A stretch of DNA of 64,000 nucleotides from assembly GCF_004331415.1 (NCBI RefSeq), contig NZ_SJOP01000016.1, positions 55,841 through 119,840 on the forward strand. The letters are read 5' to 3'. The translations under genes were made by a program, and so were the position numbers. Under the pieces are notes generated by a model, which was not told the DNA's origin, did not search any database, and saw only the letters and a program-made list of their open reading frames with translations. The stretch comes from Kosakonia quasisacchari. Its GTDB lineage: Bacteria > Pseudomonadota > Gammaproteobacteria > Enterobacterales > Enterobacteriaceae. This document shows, one piece after another, positions 23,573 through 32,893 of this stretch; within the stretch, counting starts at the first letter, position 1; each line of letters begins with the position of its first letter.

Positions 23573-25528
23573 TTATCCAGCCGGAGACGCTGCATCACCG
23601 CCCGCCTCTGCTGATGGCGGGCGTTTTTTTCCACGACCTTTCGCGAACGTTTTTTTCTTCTCGCCGCCCGGTGCCACCAGCCCACGGAACTGACGCACTG
23701 GCGTGTTGCGCGCCTGGTGAATCAGCTCGTGTAGCGTACCGACCAACGGCTGCATGAAGTCCTGATAGCGGCACTCTTTTTCACTGATTTGCGTCAGCAC
23801 CGACTCCCAATGCGCGGTCATATCGGGGCGTGCCGCCATCTCCGGCAGCGAGTGGATCAATGCCCGGCCCGGTTCGGTCGAGTGGATGTAGCGTCCTTTC
23901 TTCACCAGAAAACTGCGCTTGAACAACAGTTCGATAATCCCTGCACGCGTCGCCTCAGTGCCCAGACCATCGGTAGCACGCAGAATTTTCTTCAGATCTT
24001 TGTCCTGCACGAATCGCGCAATTCCGGTCATCGCCGACAGCAATGTTGCATCGGTAAAGTGGCGCGGCGGCTGGGTCTGGCGCGCGACCACTTCGCCTTT
24101 TTCGCACAGCAATTCGTCGCCTTTTGTCACCACCGGCAGCGGTGTGCCGTCATTCTCTTCATCGCGCTCTTTCGAACCCAGCAGCGTGCGCCACCCGGCT
24201 TCTGCCAGAAAACGCGCTTTGGCGATAAACTTGCCGTTGGCGATGTCGAGATCGATCTGGCATTTACGGAACACCGCATCCGGGCAGAATTGCATCAAAT
24301 ACTGGCGAGCAATCAAATTATAAACGTTGGCTTCGTTATCGCTGAGATTGACCTTTGAGGCGCGGGCCGTCGGGATAATCGCGTGGTGCGCATCGACTTT
24401 CTTATCGTCCCAGCAGCGGTTGCGCGTGTCCGGGTTTACTACCGGCTGCGGCAACAAACCCGGGGCATGAGCGCCAATCGCATTCATCACCGCGTGTCGT
24501 CCGGCGAAGTGCTCTTCCGGCAAATAGCGGCAATCAGAACGCGGATAGGTGATCAACTTGTGGGTTTCGTAGAGTTTCTGGCAAATATCAAGCACGTTCT
24601 GCGCACTGAGCCCATAACGTTTTGCCGCTTCAATTTGCAGTGCGGAAAGCGAAAACGGCAGCGGCGCGAGTTCTGATTCCCGTTTATCGTTATAAGCTGT
24701 CACCAGCGCGGGTTGGCCGCTAATGCGGCTCACCACATGCTCCGCCAGCGGGCGATGCAGCAAGCGCCCTTCGTCGTCCTGATAAGGTTCGCACGCTTCG
24801 CTCGGCTGCCACAGGGCGGTAAAACGCTCCCCGGCAGGCGTGACGATATGCGCTTTCACTTCAAAGAAATCCTTCGCCACGAAGTTCTCAATCTCTTCGT
24901 CACGACGCACCACCAGCCCCAGCACCGGCGTCTGCACGCGCCCAACGGAGAGCACGCCCTGATAGCCAGCGTTGCGCCCCAGCAACGTATACGCGCGGGT
25001 CATATTGATGCCATAGAGCCAATCGGCACGGGCGCGCGCCAGCGCCGACACGCACAGCGGAATAAATTCGCTATTCGCTCGCAGGCGCTCAATGGCGCGC
25101 TCCACCGCCTGCGGATTGAGATCGTTAATCAGGCAGCGTTGCACCTGCTGGCGTTTTTCAGCAGGCAGTTGCAGGTAATCAATCACTTCATCAACCAGCA
25201 ACTGCCCTTCTCGATCCGGGTCACCGGCGTGAACCACCTGCTCGGCATCAGCGAGCAGGCGTTTGATAACATTAATTTGCTTAAGCACCGACGGGCGCGG
25301 CTGCAACTGCCACTTTTCCGGCACTATCGGAAGATCGGCCAGATTCCAGCGCGCATAGCGGCTGTCATAGGCATCCGGCTGCGCCTGTTCAAGCAGGTGA
25401 CCGATACACCAGGTCACCACCTGACCATTACCGCACTCAATATAGCCGTCGCCTTTGCGATGTGGCTTAGGCAGCACATCGGCAATGGCACGCGCCAGAC
25501 TGGGCTTTTCGGCAATAAATAACCGCAT
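23573..25528 (-). CDS. topB: DNA topoisomerase III
   Basis: A 651-residue (E. coli 653) type IA topoisomerase that decatenates DNA. The Toprim motif is FIAEKPSLARAIA with HAGDPDREGQLLVDEV. The active-site Tyr is in LITYPRSDCRYLPEEH, and the decatenation-loop region follows. The Lys/Arg-rich tail is typical. The start MRLFIAEKPS is chosen over MRSVNPMRLF because it fits E. coli and lies four bases after the selD stop. It forms a topB-selD operon. Confidence 0.95.
   Translation of the reverse strand: MRLFIAEKPSLARAIADVLPKPHRKGDGYIECGNGQVVTWCIGHLLEQAQPDAYDSRYARWNLADLPIVPEKWQLQPRPSVLKQINVIKRLLADAEQVVHAGDPDREGQLLVDEVIDYLQLPAEKRQQVQRCLINDLNPQAVERAIERLRANSEFIPLCVSALARARADWLYGINMTRAYTLLGRNAGYQGVLSVGRVQTPVLGLVVRRDEEIENFVAKDFFEVKAHIVTPAGERFTALWQPSEACEPYQDDEGRLLHRPLAEHVVSRISGQPALVTAYNDKRESELAPLPFSLSALQIEAAKRYGLSAQNVLDICQKLYETHKLITYPRSDCRYLPEEHFAGRHAVMNAIGAHAPGLLPQPVVNPDTRNRCWDDKKVDAHHAIIPTARASKVNLSDNEANVYNLIARQYLMQFCPDAVFRKCQIDLDIANGKFIAKARFLAEAGWRTLLGSKERDEENDGTPLPVVTKGDELLCEKGEVVARQTQPPRHFTDATLLSAMTGIARFVQDKDLKKILRATDGLGTEATRAGIIELLFKRSFLVKKGRYIHSTEPGRALIHSLPEMAARPDMTAHWESVLTQISEKECRYQDFMQPLVGTLHELIHQARNTPVRQFRGLVAPGGEKKKTFAKGRGKKRPPSAEAGGDAASPAG
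23599..23630 (+). terminator. gdhA terminator inside the topB 3' coding end
   Basis: Perfect 8-bp stem (CGCCCGCC / GGCGGGCG) with a nine-base loop and seven T residues on the plus strand. It lies 56 bases after the gdhA stop but within the last codons of topB on the other strand, where it encodes part of the Pro/Lys-rich C-terminus. Confidence 0.85.
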
Positions 25529-25532
25529 AGGA

Positions 25533-26576
25533 TTAACGGATCTCAATCATCGGGCGACCGCCGCGCGCGCTGACCAGCTCGCCAATCGCGCTCAGTTCAA
25601 TGCCATATTCCGCCGCTGTTGCTTTCACTTCTTCTTCCGAACCTGGCGCTACCGCCAGCAGCAAGCCGCCGGACGTTTGCGGATCGCACAGCAAATCGCG
25701 CACTGCCGTCGGCATCTCGCCCATCAGGTGACCATAGCTGGCGAAGTTACGCTGCGTACCGCCTGGCACTGCGCCCTGAGCAATGTACTCTTCAACACCT
25801 GGCAATTTCGGCACATCCTGATACCAGACCTGCGCCTGCACGCCAGCGCCCTGACACATTTCACTCAGATGGCCAAGCAGACCAAAACCGGTGACATCGG
25901 TCATCGCTTTTACGCCGTCGATCCCGGCAAATGCGGCACCAGCAAGGTTCATGCGACACATCACTTCCGTTGCCAGACCAACGTGTTCCGGTTTAAGCAG
26001 CGATTTTTTCTCCGCCGTCGTTAACACGCCAATACCCAGCGGCTTGGTGAGGAACAGTTTGCAGCCTGCCTGGGCGGTGCTGTTCTTCTTCACGCGTTCG
26101 GTTGGCACCACACCCGTTACGGCAAGGCCAAAAATCGGCTCCGGTGCATCGATTGAATGGCCACCTGCCAGCGCAATTCCCGCCTGCTGGCAAGCAAAAC
26201 GCCCACCGTCGATCACCTCACGCGCGATTTCCGGTGCCAGTTTGTCGAGGGGCCAGCCCAAAATGGCAATCGCCATAATCGGTTTGCCGCCCATCGCGAA
26301 AACGTCACTAATGGCGTTGGTCGCAGCAATACGGCCAAAGTCAAAGGGGTTATCGACAATCGGCATAAAGAAGTCAGTGGTGCTGATAATGCAGGTGCCG
26401 TTACCCAAATCGTAAACGGCGGCGTCATCACGCGTTTCGTTGCCGACAAGCAGGTTCGGGTCGAGAAACTTCGCCTGCTCGCTATGCAGAATGGTATCCA
26501 GCACTTTGGGGGAAATTTTACAACCGCAACCGGCTCCGTGGCTGTATTGCGTTAAACGAATGGCTTGCTCGCTCAT
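25533..26576 (-). CDS. selD: selenide, water dikinase (SelD)
   Basis: A 347-residue enzyme making selenophosphate from selenide and ATP for selenocysteine and seleno-tRNA synthesis. The Cys form of the active site is seen in SHGAGCGCKISP (Cys17 equivalent), with Lys20. DPQTSGGLLLAV and STTDFFMPIVDNPFDFGR are also conserved. The first ATG (26582) directly abuts AGGAG and cannot use it. The ATG two codons later, with a six-base spacer, gives the E. coli length. First gene of selD-topB; in E. coli ydjA precedes it, but here a phosphatase gene intervenes. Confidence 0.96.
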   Translation of the reverse strand: MSEQAIRLTQYSHGAGCGCKISPKVLDTILHSEQAKFLDPNLLVGNETRDDAAVYDLGNGTCIISTTDFFMPIVDNPFDFGRIAATNAISDVFAMGGKPIMAIAILGWPLDKLAPEIAREVIDGGRFACQQAGIALAGGHSIDAPEPIFGLAVTGVVPTERVKKNSTAQAGCKLFLTKPLGIGVLTTAEKKSLLKPEHVGLATEVMCRMNLAGAAFAGIDGVKAMTDVTGFGLLGHLSEMCQGAGVQAQVWYQDVPKLPGVEEYIAQGAVPGGTQRNFASYGHLMGEMPTAVRDLLCDPQTSGGLLLAVAPGSEEEVKATAAEYGIELSAIGELVSARGGRPMIEIR

Positions 26577-26776
26577 GGACATCTCCTGTCATTGCAATCG
26601 CGCTATGGTAGCGCCCAAATGCTGAGCTGGTAAGTCTGGCAATCTGAATTCGCGCGTTATTGCTCATTAAGCAAACGAAACAGACATCATGTGCGATGAT
26701 TTTTTGCTCGTAAACATCATCTCAATAACTACATCGGCCATTTTGCGAGTCACCGCAATGTTCTTTTTGGCATTTT

Positions 26777-26794
26777 ATGACAGAAATATGACAG
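26777..26794. promoter_or_regulatory. Pho-box-like direct repeat before the acid phosphatase gene
   Basis: Two ATGACAG heptamers spaced by AAAT (11-base period). On the minus strand they read CTGTCAT-ATTT-CTGTCAT, the PhoB box layout. They lie about 47 bases before the phosphatase start. The orientation is opposite to that usual for PhoB-activated promoters, so regulation is plausible rather than shown. Confidence 0.55.
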
Positions 26795-26840
26795 CAGCCA
26801 CTGAGGGCTACAGACGCTTTTTTACATAAAGGAACCGCTC

Positions 26841-27584
26841 ATGAAAAAAAATATCATCGCGTTTTGTCTTGCTAGTTTGCTATCTACCAGCGCTTTTGCT
26901 CTGGTTCCATCCGGGAATGACGCCACCACCAAACCTGATCTTTACTACCTGAAAAATGCGCAGGCGATTGATAGCCTGGCTTTGTTACCCCCGCCGCCGG
27001 AAGTCGGTAGCATCGCGTTTTTAAACGATCAGGCGATGTACGAGCAGGGCCGCTTGCTGCGTAGCACCGAGCGCGGCAAACAGGCGGCGGAAGACGCCAA
27101 CCTGAGCAGCGGCGGCGTGGCAAACGCCTTCTCCGGTGCATTTGGCTCACCGATCACGGAGAAAGATGCCCCGCAGTTGCATAAGCTGTTGACCAATATG
27201 ATCGAAGATGCGGGAGATCTGGCAACGCGCGGCGCGAAGCAAAAATATATGCGTATCCGCCCGTTTGCCTTCTACGGCGTGCCGACTTGTAACACCAAAG
27301 AGCAGGATTCACTGGCGAAAAACGGCTCTTATCCGTCCGGTCATACCTCTATCGGTTGGGCCACCGCACTGGTGCTGGCAGAGATTAACCCACAGCGTCA
27401 GGATCAGATCCTCAAACGCGGCTACGACCTGGGTCAAAGCCGGGTGATCTGCGGCTACCACTGGCAAAGTGATGTGGACGCCGCGCGCATTGTCGGCTCC
27501 GCCGTGGTTGCCACTCTGCATACCAATCCGGCTTTCCAGCAACAGTTGCAAAAAGCCAAAGATGAGTTTGCACAACGTAAATAA
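26841..27584 (+). CDS. class A non-specific acid phosphatase (PhoN/PhoC type)
   Basis: A 247-residue periplasmic phosphomonoesterase of the PAP2 superfamily. The signal peptide is residues 1-20 (cleavage after SAFA). The three catalytic motifs are complete: K133-x6-R140-P141, P165-S-G-H168, and S200-R-x5-H207-x3-D211, whose His is the nucleophile. It should release phosphate from organic esters outside the cytosol. K-12 has no gene here between selD and ydjA, so it is an accessory insertion. A Pho-box-like repeat lies upstream. Whether it is PhoN or PhoC cannot be decided by eye. Confidence 0.9.
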   Translation: MKKNIIAFCLASLLSTSAFALVPSGNDATTKPDLYYLKNAQAIDSLALLPPPPEVGSIAFLNDQAMYEQGRLLRSTERGKQAAEDANLSSGGVANAFSGAFGSPITEKDAPQLHKLLTNMIEDAGDLATRGAKQKYMRIRPFAFYGVPTCNTKEQDSLAKNGSYPSGHTSIGWATALVLAEINPQRQDQILKRGYDLGQSRVICGYHWQSDVDAARIVGSAVVATLHTNPAFQQQLQKAKDEFAQRK

Positions 27585-27665
27585 ACAGCGCGCCCGGATC
27601 GGTGTGCTTTCGCTATGATCCCTTCGCGTTTTTATCGGCGAAAGCCGATTGGACTTTAAAAGAAA

Positions 27666-27693
27666 ACGGCTGCGGCGGAGTTGTCGCAGCCGT
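27666..27693 (-). terminator. ydjA terminator
   Basis: Stem ACGGCTGCG / CGCAGCCGT with a ten-base loop. On the minus strand it is followed by TTTTCTTTT, about 20 bases after the ydjA stop. It may also receive read-through from the acid phosphatase gene. Confidence 0.85.
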
Positions 27694-27710
27694 CAGATAT
27701 CAGGCTGAAC

Positions 27711-28262
27711 TTAGAAATGCGTCACGAACGGCGTGGTATCCGGTACGGTGACAGTGGTCGAGGCTTTCAACTGCGGTGTGCCGAGGTACAGAAAACCGAC
27801 GATTTTATCCTGTTCGCGGCAGTCAAACGCCTGACGGACTACTGCGCTGTCAGTCAACGGGCCTGTGCGCCAGATACCGTTAAACCCTTGCGCCAGCGCC
27901 GCCATCTGCATCGCCATTACCGCACAGCCGGCAGAAAGTAATTGCTCCCAAAGCGGAACTTTATGGTGCTCTTCGCATTTCGCCACCACTGCGATGATCA
28001 ACGGTGCGCGAAAGGGTGATGTACGCGCTTTTTCGATGCCTTTTTCATCCTGCCCTGCGGCAGTCGCGGCCTGTTCCAGCGTCTGACTGAAACGTTCGCG
28101 CCCTTGCCCTTCGATGACAAAAAAATGCCATGGTTGAAGCGTACCGTGATCTGGCGCGCGCATGCCTGCACGCAAAATGTTATCCAGTTGTTCACCTGCC
28201 GGGGCCGGTTCTGCCAGCCGGGATGCGCTACGACGATTGACGAGCAGCTCAAGTGCGTCCAT
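27711..28262 (-). CDS. ydjA: nitroreductase family protein YdjA
   Basis: A 183-residue FMN-dependent oxidoreductase of the minimal nitroreductase type, the same length as E. coli YdjA. It begins MDALELLVNRRSASRLAEPAP, whose Arg residues bind FMN phosphate, and ends with VGFLYLGTP. The natural substrate is not known. AGGAG lies eight bases before the ATG. In K-12 ydjA heads the selD-topB operon; here the acid phosphatase gene and a terminator separate it from selD. Confidence 0.93.
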   Translation of the reverse strand: MDALELLVNRRSASRLAEPAPAGEQLDNILRAGMRAPDHGTLQPWHFFVIEGQGRERFSQTLEQAATAAGQDEKGIEKARTSPFRAPLIIAVVAKCEEHHKVPLWEQLLSAGCAVMAMQMAALAQGFNGIWRTGPLTDSAVVRQAFDCREQDKIVGFLYLGTPQLKASTTVTVPDTTPFVTHF

Positions 28263-28424
28263 TAGTTAAACTCCTGTATTGAAATTTGTTCACAAAATTA
28301 ACACGAGCGTAGAAATTGTTACAGCGTCGGAGGCGATTCCTGCTGACAAGAGGCGGCGGGGTAATTAGGATAACCACACTTTGCCGCTCGGGCAGCGGTG
28401 GTCGTTAACTACCAGGGAGAATAC

Positions 28425-30278
28425 ATGCGAACCCTTTGGCGTATTATTGCCGGTTTTTTCAAGTGGAGCTGGCGATTGCTGAACTTTATCCGCAATCTGG
28501 TGCTGAATCTTTTCTTTATTCTATTAGTGCTGGTCGTCGCAGGTGTGTGGATGCAACTGAGCGACGGCAAAGCCAGCAGCAACAGCCGTGGAGCCTTGCT
28601 ACTGGATATTTCTGGCGTGGTGGTGGACAAAACTTCCGCCAGCAGCCGACTGGGCGTGCTGGGCCGCCAGTTGTTCGGTGCCAGCTCCGATCGGTTGCAG
28701 GAAAACTCCCTGTTTGACATCGTCGACACCATTCGCCAGGCACAGCATGACCGGAATATCACCGGGATTGTGATGGATCTGAAAAACTTTGCCGGTGCGG
28801 ATCAACCATCAATGCAGTATATCGGCAAAGCGCTGCGCGAATTCCGCGACAGCGGTAAGCCGGTTTATGCCGTAGGCGATAACTACAGCCAGGGGCAGTA
28901 TTACCTTGCCAGCTTCGCCAACAAGATCTGGCTATCGCCGCAGGGCGTGGTCGATTTGCACGGTTTTGCCACCAACGGCCTCTACTACAAGTCGCTGCTT
29001 GATAAGCTGAAAGTCACCACCCACGTATTCCGCGTCGGAACATATAAATCTGCCGTTGAACCGTTTATTCGCGACGATATGTCCCCGGCAGCCCGCGATG
29101 CGGACAGCCGCTGGATTAATGAGTTATGGCAGAACTACCTCAACACCGTTGCCGCTAACCGCCAAATCACCGCGCAACAGGTCTTCCCTGGCGCGCAAGC
29201 GATGCTGGAGGGTCTGCGTAAAGCGGATGGCGACACGGCGAAATATGCGCTGGATAACAAACTGGTGGATGAGCTGGGTTCCGCAACCGATGCGGAAAAA
29301 GCGATGGTTAAACAGTTTGGCTGGAGCACAGAGGATAAGAACTTCCGCGCGGTCAGCATGTATGATTACCAGGCGAAAAAACCAAGCGATGTTGGCGATA
29401 CCGTAGCGGTGATTTTCGCTAACGGCGCGATTATGGACGGCGAAGAGACGCCGGGGAACGTAGGCGGTGATACGACTGCTGCGCAGATCCGCGATGCGCG
29501 TCTGGATCCGAAAGTGAAAGCCATTGTGCTGCGTGTCAACAGCCCTGGCGGCAGCGTCAGCGCATCGGAAGTTATCCGCTCCGAGCTGGCGGCAGCCCGC
29601 GCAGCAGGTAAACCGGTCGTGGTTTCGATGGGCGGTATGGCGGCATCTGGCGGTTACTGGATCTCAACACCGGCGAACTACATTGTCGCCAGTGCCAGCA
29701 CGCTGACCGGTTCAATTGGTATCTTCGGGGTTATCAACACACTGGAAAACAGCCTCGACAGTATCGGCGTGCATACTGATGGCGTAGCAACCTCGCCGCT
29801 GGCAGATGTCAGTATGACCAAAGCGCTGCCGGACGAAGTTTCACAGATGATGCAGTTGAGCATTGAGAATGGCTACAAGCGCTTTATCACGCTGGTGGCG
29901 CAGTCGCGCAACAGCACGCCTGAGCAGGTTGATAAAATCGCGCAGGGCCACGTCTGGACCGGCCAGGATGCGAAAAACAACGGGCTGGTCGATGCGCTGG
30001 GCGATTTCGACGATGCACTGGCGAAAGCGGCTGAGCTTGCGAAACTGAAACAGTGGCATATCGATTACTACGAAGAAGAACCGAGTTTCTTTGATCGGGT
30101 AATGGACAGCATGTCCGGTTCGGCCAGCGCCATGCTGCCAAAAGCATTGCAGGCATACCTGCCCGCGCCGCTGGCGAGCGCTGCGCTGGAGATGAAAGCT
30201 GAAACTGACAAACTGGCGGTGTTTAACGATCCGCAAAATCGTTATGCGCTCTGTCTGAACTGCGCCAAAATCCGCTAA
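28425..30278 (+). CDS. sppA: protease IV (signal peptide peptidase A)
   Basis: A 617-residue (E. coli 618) inner-membrane serine protease that degrades cleaved signal peptides in the periplasm. One N-terminal membrane segment spans about residues 24-42. The Ser/Lys dyad is K208 in VGTYKSAVEPF and S408 in GGMAASGGYW, in two tandem S49 domains. The ATG at 28425 with AGGGAG upstream gives the family length. A terminator lies directly downstream, before ansA. Confidence 0.96.
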   Translation: MRTLWRIIAGFFKWSWRLLNFIRNLVLNLFFILLVLVVAGVWMQLSDGKASSNSRGALLLDISGVVVDKTSASSRLGVLGRQLFGASSDRLQENSLFDIVDTIRQAQHDRNITGIVMDLKNFAGADQPSMQYIGKALREFRDSGKPVYAVGDNYSQGQYYLASFANKIWLSPQGVVDLHGFATNGLYYKSLLDKLKVTTHVFRVGTYKSAVEPFIRDDMSPAARDADSRWINELWQNYLNTVAANRQITAQQVFPGAQAMLEGLRKADGDTAKYALDNKLVDELGSATDAEKAMVKQFGWSTEDKNFRAVSMYDYQAKKPSDVGDTVAVIFANGAIMDGEETPGNVGGDTTAAQIRDARLDPKVKAIVLRVNSPGGSVSASEVIRSELAAARAAGKPVVVSMGGMAASGGYWISTPANYIVASASTLTGSIGIFGVINTLENSLDSIGVHTDGVATSPLADVSMTKALPDEVSQMMQLSIENGYKRFITLVAQSRNSTPEQVDKIAQGHVWTGQDAKNNGLVDALGDFDDALAKAAELAKLKQWHIDYYEEEPSFFDRVMDSMSGSASAMLPKALQAYLPAPLASAALEMKAETDKLAVFNDPQNRYALCLNCAKIR

Positions 30279-30293
30279 AATCACCTGACGATG

Positions 30294-30318
30294 TCCCCTC
30301 CACCGGAGGGGATTTTTT
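30294..30318 (+). terminator. sppA terminator
   Basis: Stem TCCCCTCC / GGAGGGGA with an ACC loop and six T residues, 15 bases after the sppA stop. Only 20 bases remain before the ansA ATG, so ansA expression probably depends on partial read-through. Confidence 0.9.
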
Positions 30319-30338
30319 GATGAAGCCAGAATATAACT

Positions 30339-31355
30339 ATGCAAAAAAAATCCATTTACGTTGCCTACACGGGCGGTACTATCGGTATGCAACGCTCAGA
30401 ACACGGCTATGTGCCAGTTTCCGGTCATCTGCAACGCCAGCTAGCGCTGATGCCTGAGTTCCATCGCCCGGAAATGCCCGATTTCACCATTCATGAATAT
30501 GAGCCGCTGATGGATTCGTCTGATATGACGCCGGAAGACTGGCAACATATTGCAGACGATGTGAAAGCGCACTACGACGACTACGATGGTTTTGTCATTC
30601 TGCACGGCACGGATACGATGGCCTACACCGCATCAGCGCTGTCATTTATGCTGGAAAACCTGGGCAAACCGGTCATTGTGACAGGGTCACAAATCCCGCT
30701 TGCCGAACTGCGTTCTGATGGGCAGATCAACCTGCTTAATGCGTTATATGTGGCGGCTAATTTCCCGATCAATGAAGTGACACTGTTCTTCAATAACCGT
30801 CTGTACCGCGGTAACCGCACCACCAAAGCGCACGCCGACGGTTTCGATGCGTTCGCTTCGCCTAACCTTGCGCCGTTACTGGAAGCGGGTATCCATATTC
30901 GCCGCCTGGGTACGCCACCCGCACCGCATACGGTGGGAGAATTGGTGGTGCATCCGATCACTCCCCAGCCGATTGGCGTGGTGACGATTTATCCGGGTAT
31001 TTCCGCCGACGTGGTACGTAACTTCCTGCGCCAGCCGGTAAAAGCGTTGATACTTCGTTCTTACGGTGTGGGTAATGCGCCGCAAAACGGTGAGTTTCTG
31101 AAAGAGTTACAGGAAGCGAGCGCCCGCGGCATTGTCGTGGTCAACCTGACACAATGTATGTCCGGCAAAGTCAACATGGGCGGCTACGCCACCGGCAATG
31201 CCCTCGCCCACGCAGGTGTGATTGGCGGCGCAGACATGACGGTTGAAGCGACCCTGACAAAACTTCACTACCTGTTAAGTCAGGATCTGGACGCCGATTC
31301 AATTCGCACCGCAATGACGCAGAACCTGCGCGGTGAATTGACGCCGGATGAATGA
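30339..31355 (+). CDS. ansA: cytoplasmic L-asparaginase I
   Basis: A 338-residue enzyme, the same length as E. coli AnsA; low-affinity cytosolic hydrolysis of asparagine to aspartate and ammonia. The catalytic Thr sites are in YVAYTGGTIGMQ (near residue 14) and ILHGTDTMAYTASAL, followed by VTGSQIP. No signal peptide, unlike AnsB. It precedes pncA by ten bases, and the two deamidases form an operon as in E. coli. Confidence 0.96.
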   Translation: MQKKSIYVAYTGGTIGMQRSEHGYVPVSGHLQRQLALMPEFHRPEMPDFTIHEYEPLMDSSDMTPEDWQHIADDVKAHYDDYDGFVILHGTDTMAYTASALSFMLENLGKPVIVTGSQIPLAELRSDGQINLLNALYVAANFPINEVTLFFNNRLYRGNRTTKAHADGFDAFASPNLAPLLEAGIHIRRLGTPPAPHTVGELVVHPITPQPIGVVTIYPGISADVVRNFLRQPVKALILRSYGVGNAPQNGEFLKELQEASARGIVVVNLTQCMSGKVNMGGYATGNALAHAGVIGGADMTVEATLTKLHYLLSQDLDADSIRTAMTQNLRGELTPDE

Positions 31356-31365
31356 GGAGGTTTGT

Positions 31366-32007
31366 ATGACGCAACGCGCACTGCTGCTGGTCGATATTCA
31401 GAATGATTTCTGCGCTGGCGGCGCGCTGGCAGTGGCAGAAGGCGACAACACGGTAGATGTCGCCAATGCCATGATGGCGTGGTGTAAAACATACGGCGAT
31501 ACCATCGTGGCAAGCCAGGACTGGCATCCAGTCGGGCATGGCAGTTTCGCCAGCCAGCACCACGTCGCGCCGTTCACGACGGGCGAGCTGGCTGGGTTAG
31601 CCCAAACATTCTGGCCCGATCACTGTGTACAAAACAGCGAGGGTGCGGCGTTGCATCCCTTGCTGAATCAGCACACTATCGACGCGGTGTTTCACAAAGG
31701 CGAGAACCCACTGATTGACAGTTACAGTGCGTTTTTTGATAACGGCCATCGTCAGGAAACCGACCTGCACAGCTGGTTGCAGCAGCACGGCATTCGCGAA
31801 CTGGTGGTACTCGGTTTAGCCACCGATTACTGCGTGAAATTTACCGTGCTGGATGCGTTAAACCTGGGCTACAGGGTGAATGTCATTACCGACGGATGTC
31901 GCGGTGTGAATCTCAACCAACACGGCAGCACCCAGGCGTTTATGGAGATGTCAGCGGCTGGCGCGACGCTCTATACGCTCGCGGACTGGCAGGAAACCCA
32001 CGCCTGA
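31366..32007 (+). CDS. pncA: nicotinamidase
   Basis: A 213-residue cytosolic isochorismatase-fold hydrolase, the same length as E. coli PncA; nicotinamide to nicotinate in NAD salvage. The catalytic Asp is in LLVDIQNDFCAGG, metal His/Asp in SQDWHPVGHGSFAS, Lys in FHKGENP and Cys in GLATDYCVKFTVLDA. GAGGAGG lies before the ATG at 31366. A REP-like palindrome follows. Confidence 0.96.
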   Translation: MTQRALLLVDIQNDFCAGGALAVAEGDNTVDVANAMMAWCKTYGDTIVASQDWHPVGHGSFASQHHVAPFTTGELAGLAQTFWPDHCVQNSEGAALHPLLNQHTIDAVFHKGENPLIDSYSAFFDNGHRQETDLHSWLQQHGIRELVVLGLATDYCVKFTVLDALNLGYRVNVITDGCRGVNLNQHGSTQAFMEMSAAGATLYTLADWQETHA

Positions 32008-32012
32008 TGATC

Positions 32013-32040
32013 ATGCCGGATGGTGTTGCGCCTCCGGCAT
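32013..32040. repeat. REP-like palindrome
   Basis: ATGCCGGA and TCCGGCAT arms around TGGTGTTGCGCC, resembling enterobacterial REP elements (GCCGGATG ... CCGGC). It lies between the convergent 3' ends of pncA and yeaC, the usual place for REP. Only one unit is present here. Confidence 0.65.
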
Positions 32041-32046
32041 GGCGAC

Positions 32047-32322
32047 TTACGATTTAAACGTCGCGATCGGCTTTGGCGAAATGCCAAAATCCTCTTTTAA
32101 CTGCTGCTTACTTTTCATCACCATCTGGCCGTTGGTATCAATGGTCATGTGCTGCGCCTGCGTGTTATTGCGCGCCTGCCACAGCATCACCAGTTGTAAG
32201 CTGTTCTCTTTTTGCTCTGGTGTCAGCGCAACGCCATCCGGCCATTTCCCTAACTCAACGGCCGTTACCAGTCGCTGATAGATCTCCGGCGTCATGCTGT
32301 TAACGATTTGATCAAGATTCAT
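32047..32322 (-). CDS. yeaC: YeaC family protein
   Basis: A 91-residue (E. coli 90) DUF1315 protein of unknown function. Conserved segments are MNLDQIVNSMTPEIYQRL, ELGKWPDGVALTPEQKE and DTNGQMVMKSKQQLKEDFGI. The start at 32322 gives the E. coli length, with CGGAG nine bases upstream. It follows msrB on the minus strand with a 38-base gap, so the two are probably cotranscribed. Confidence 0.9.
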   Translation of the reverse strand: MNLDQIVNSMTPEIYQRLVTAVELGKWPDGVALTPEQKENSLQLVMLWQARNNTQAQHMTIDTNGQMVMKSKQQLKEDFGISPKPIATFKS

Positions 32323-32360
32323 CTCAAACAACTCCGTGGAATAATTGCTGAATCGTTTTT

Positions 32361-32774
32361 TCAACCCTGAGACCGATCACCATTTTCATCATCCGTAAAA
32401 CTCAGGGAAGCAGAGTTGACACAGTAACGTTCGCCGGTTGGTTGTGGGCCATCCGGAAACACGTGTCCCAGGTGCGCATCGCATTTTCCGCAGCGGATTT
32501 CCACGCGCTGCATGCCATGCGAATAATCGTTGATATAACGAATAGCATCCTCGCTGACCGGCTCAAAAAAACTTGGCCAACCGCAGCCAGAATCATACTT
32601 AGTTTGCGAATTGAACAGCGCGGCGTCACACACCAGACAGTGATAAATCCCATCGCGTTTGTTATGCAAAAAACGCCCGGTGAAGGGCGGCTCAGTGCCG
32701 TGGTTCTGCGTCACGTAGAACTGCATTTCAGTCAGTGTTTTTTTCAGGTCGTCTTCAGAAGAATTATGCGCCAT
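32361..32774 (-). CDS. msrB: peptide methionine (R)-S-oxide reductase
   Basis: A 137-residue repair enzyme, the same length as E. coli MsrB, reducing the R epimer of methionine sulfoxide in proteins with thioredoxin. Zinc is held by CLVC and CGKC pairs. GCGWPSF, GHVFPDGPQPTGERYCVNSASL holds the catalytic Cys. It is divergent from gapA, as in E. coli, and upstream of yeaC. Confidence 0.96.
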   Translation of the reverse strand: MAHNSSEDDLKKTLTEMQFYVTQNHGTEPPFTGRFLHNKRDGIYHCLVCDAALFNSQTKYDSGCGWPSFFEPVSEDAIRYINDYSHGMQRVEIRCGKCDAHLGHVFPDGPQPTGERYCVNSASLSFTDDENGDRSQG

Positions 32775-32893
32775 TTGCTCACGCCTCACGGTAAAAACTC
32801 GACAACTTTTCAGCCTGATTCTAACAAAACATTAACAGTGCGGCGTTAACTTTTGTTCTAAACTTATTTGTTGCGGTAAAGCAGCCGGTGAAT

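Noticed and set aside
24713..25522. 269-codon frame antisense to topB
   Set aside because: Shadow of topB; Arg/His-rich and without a start context.
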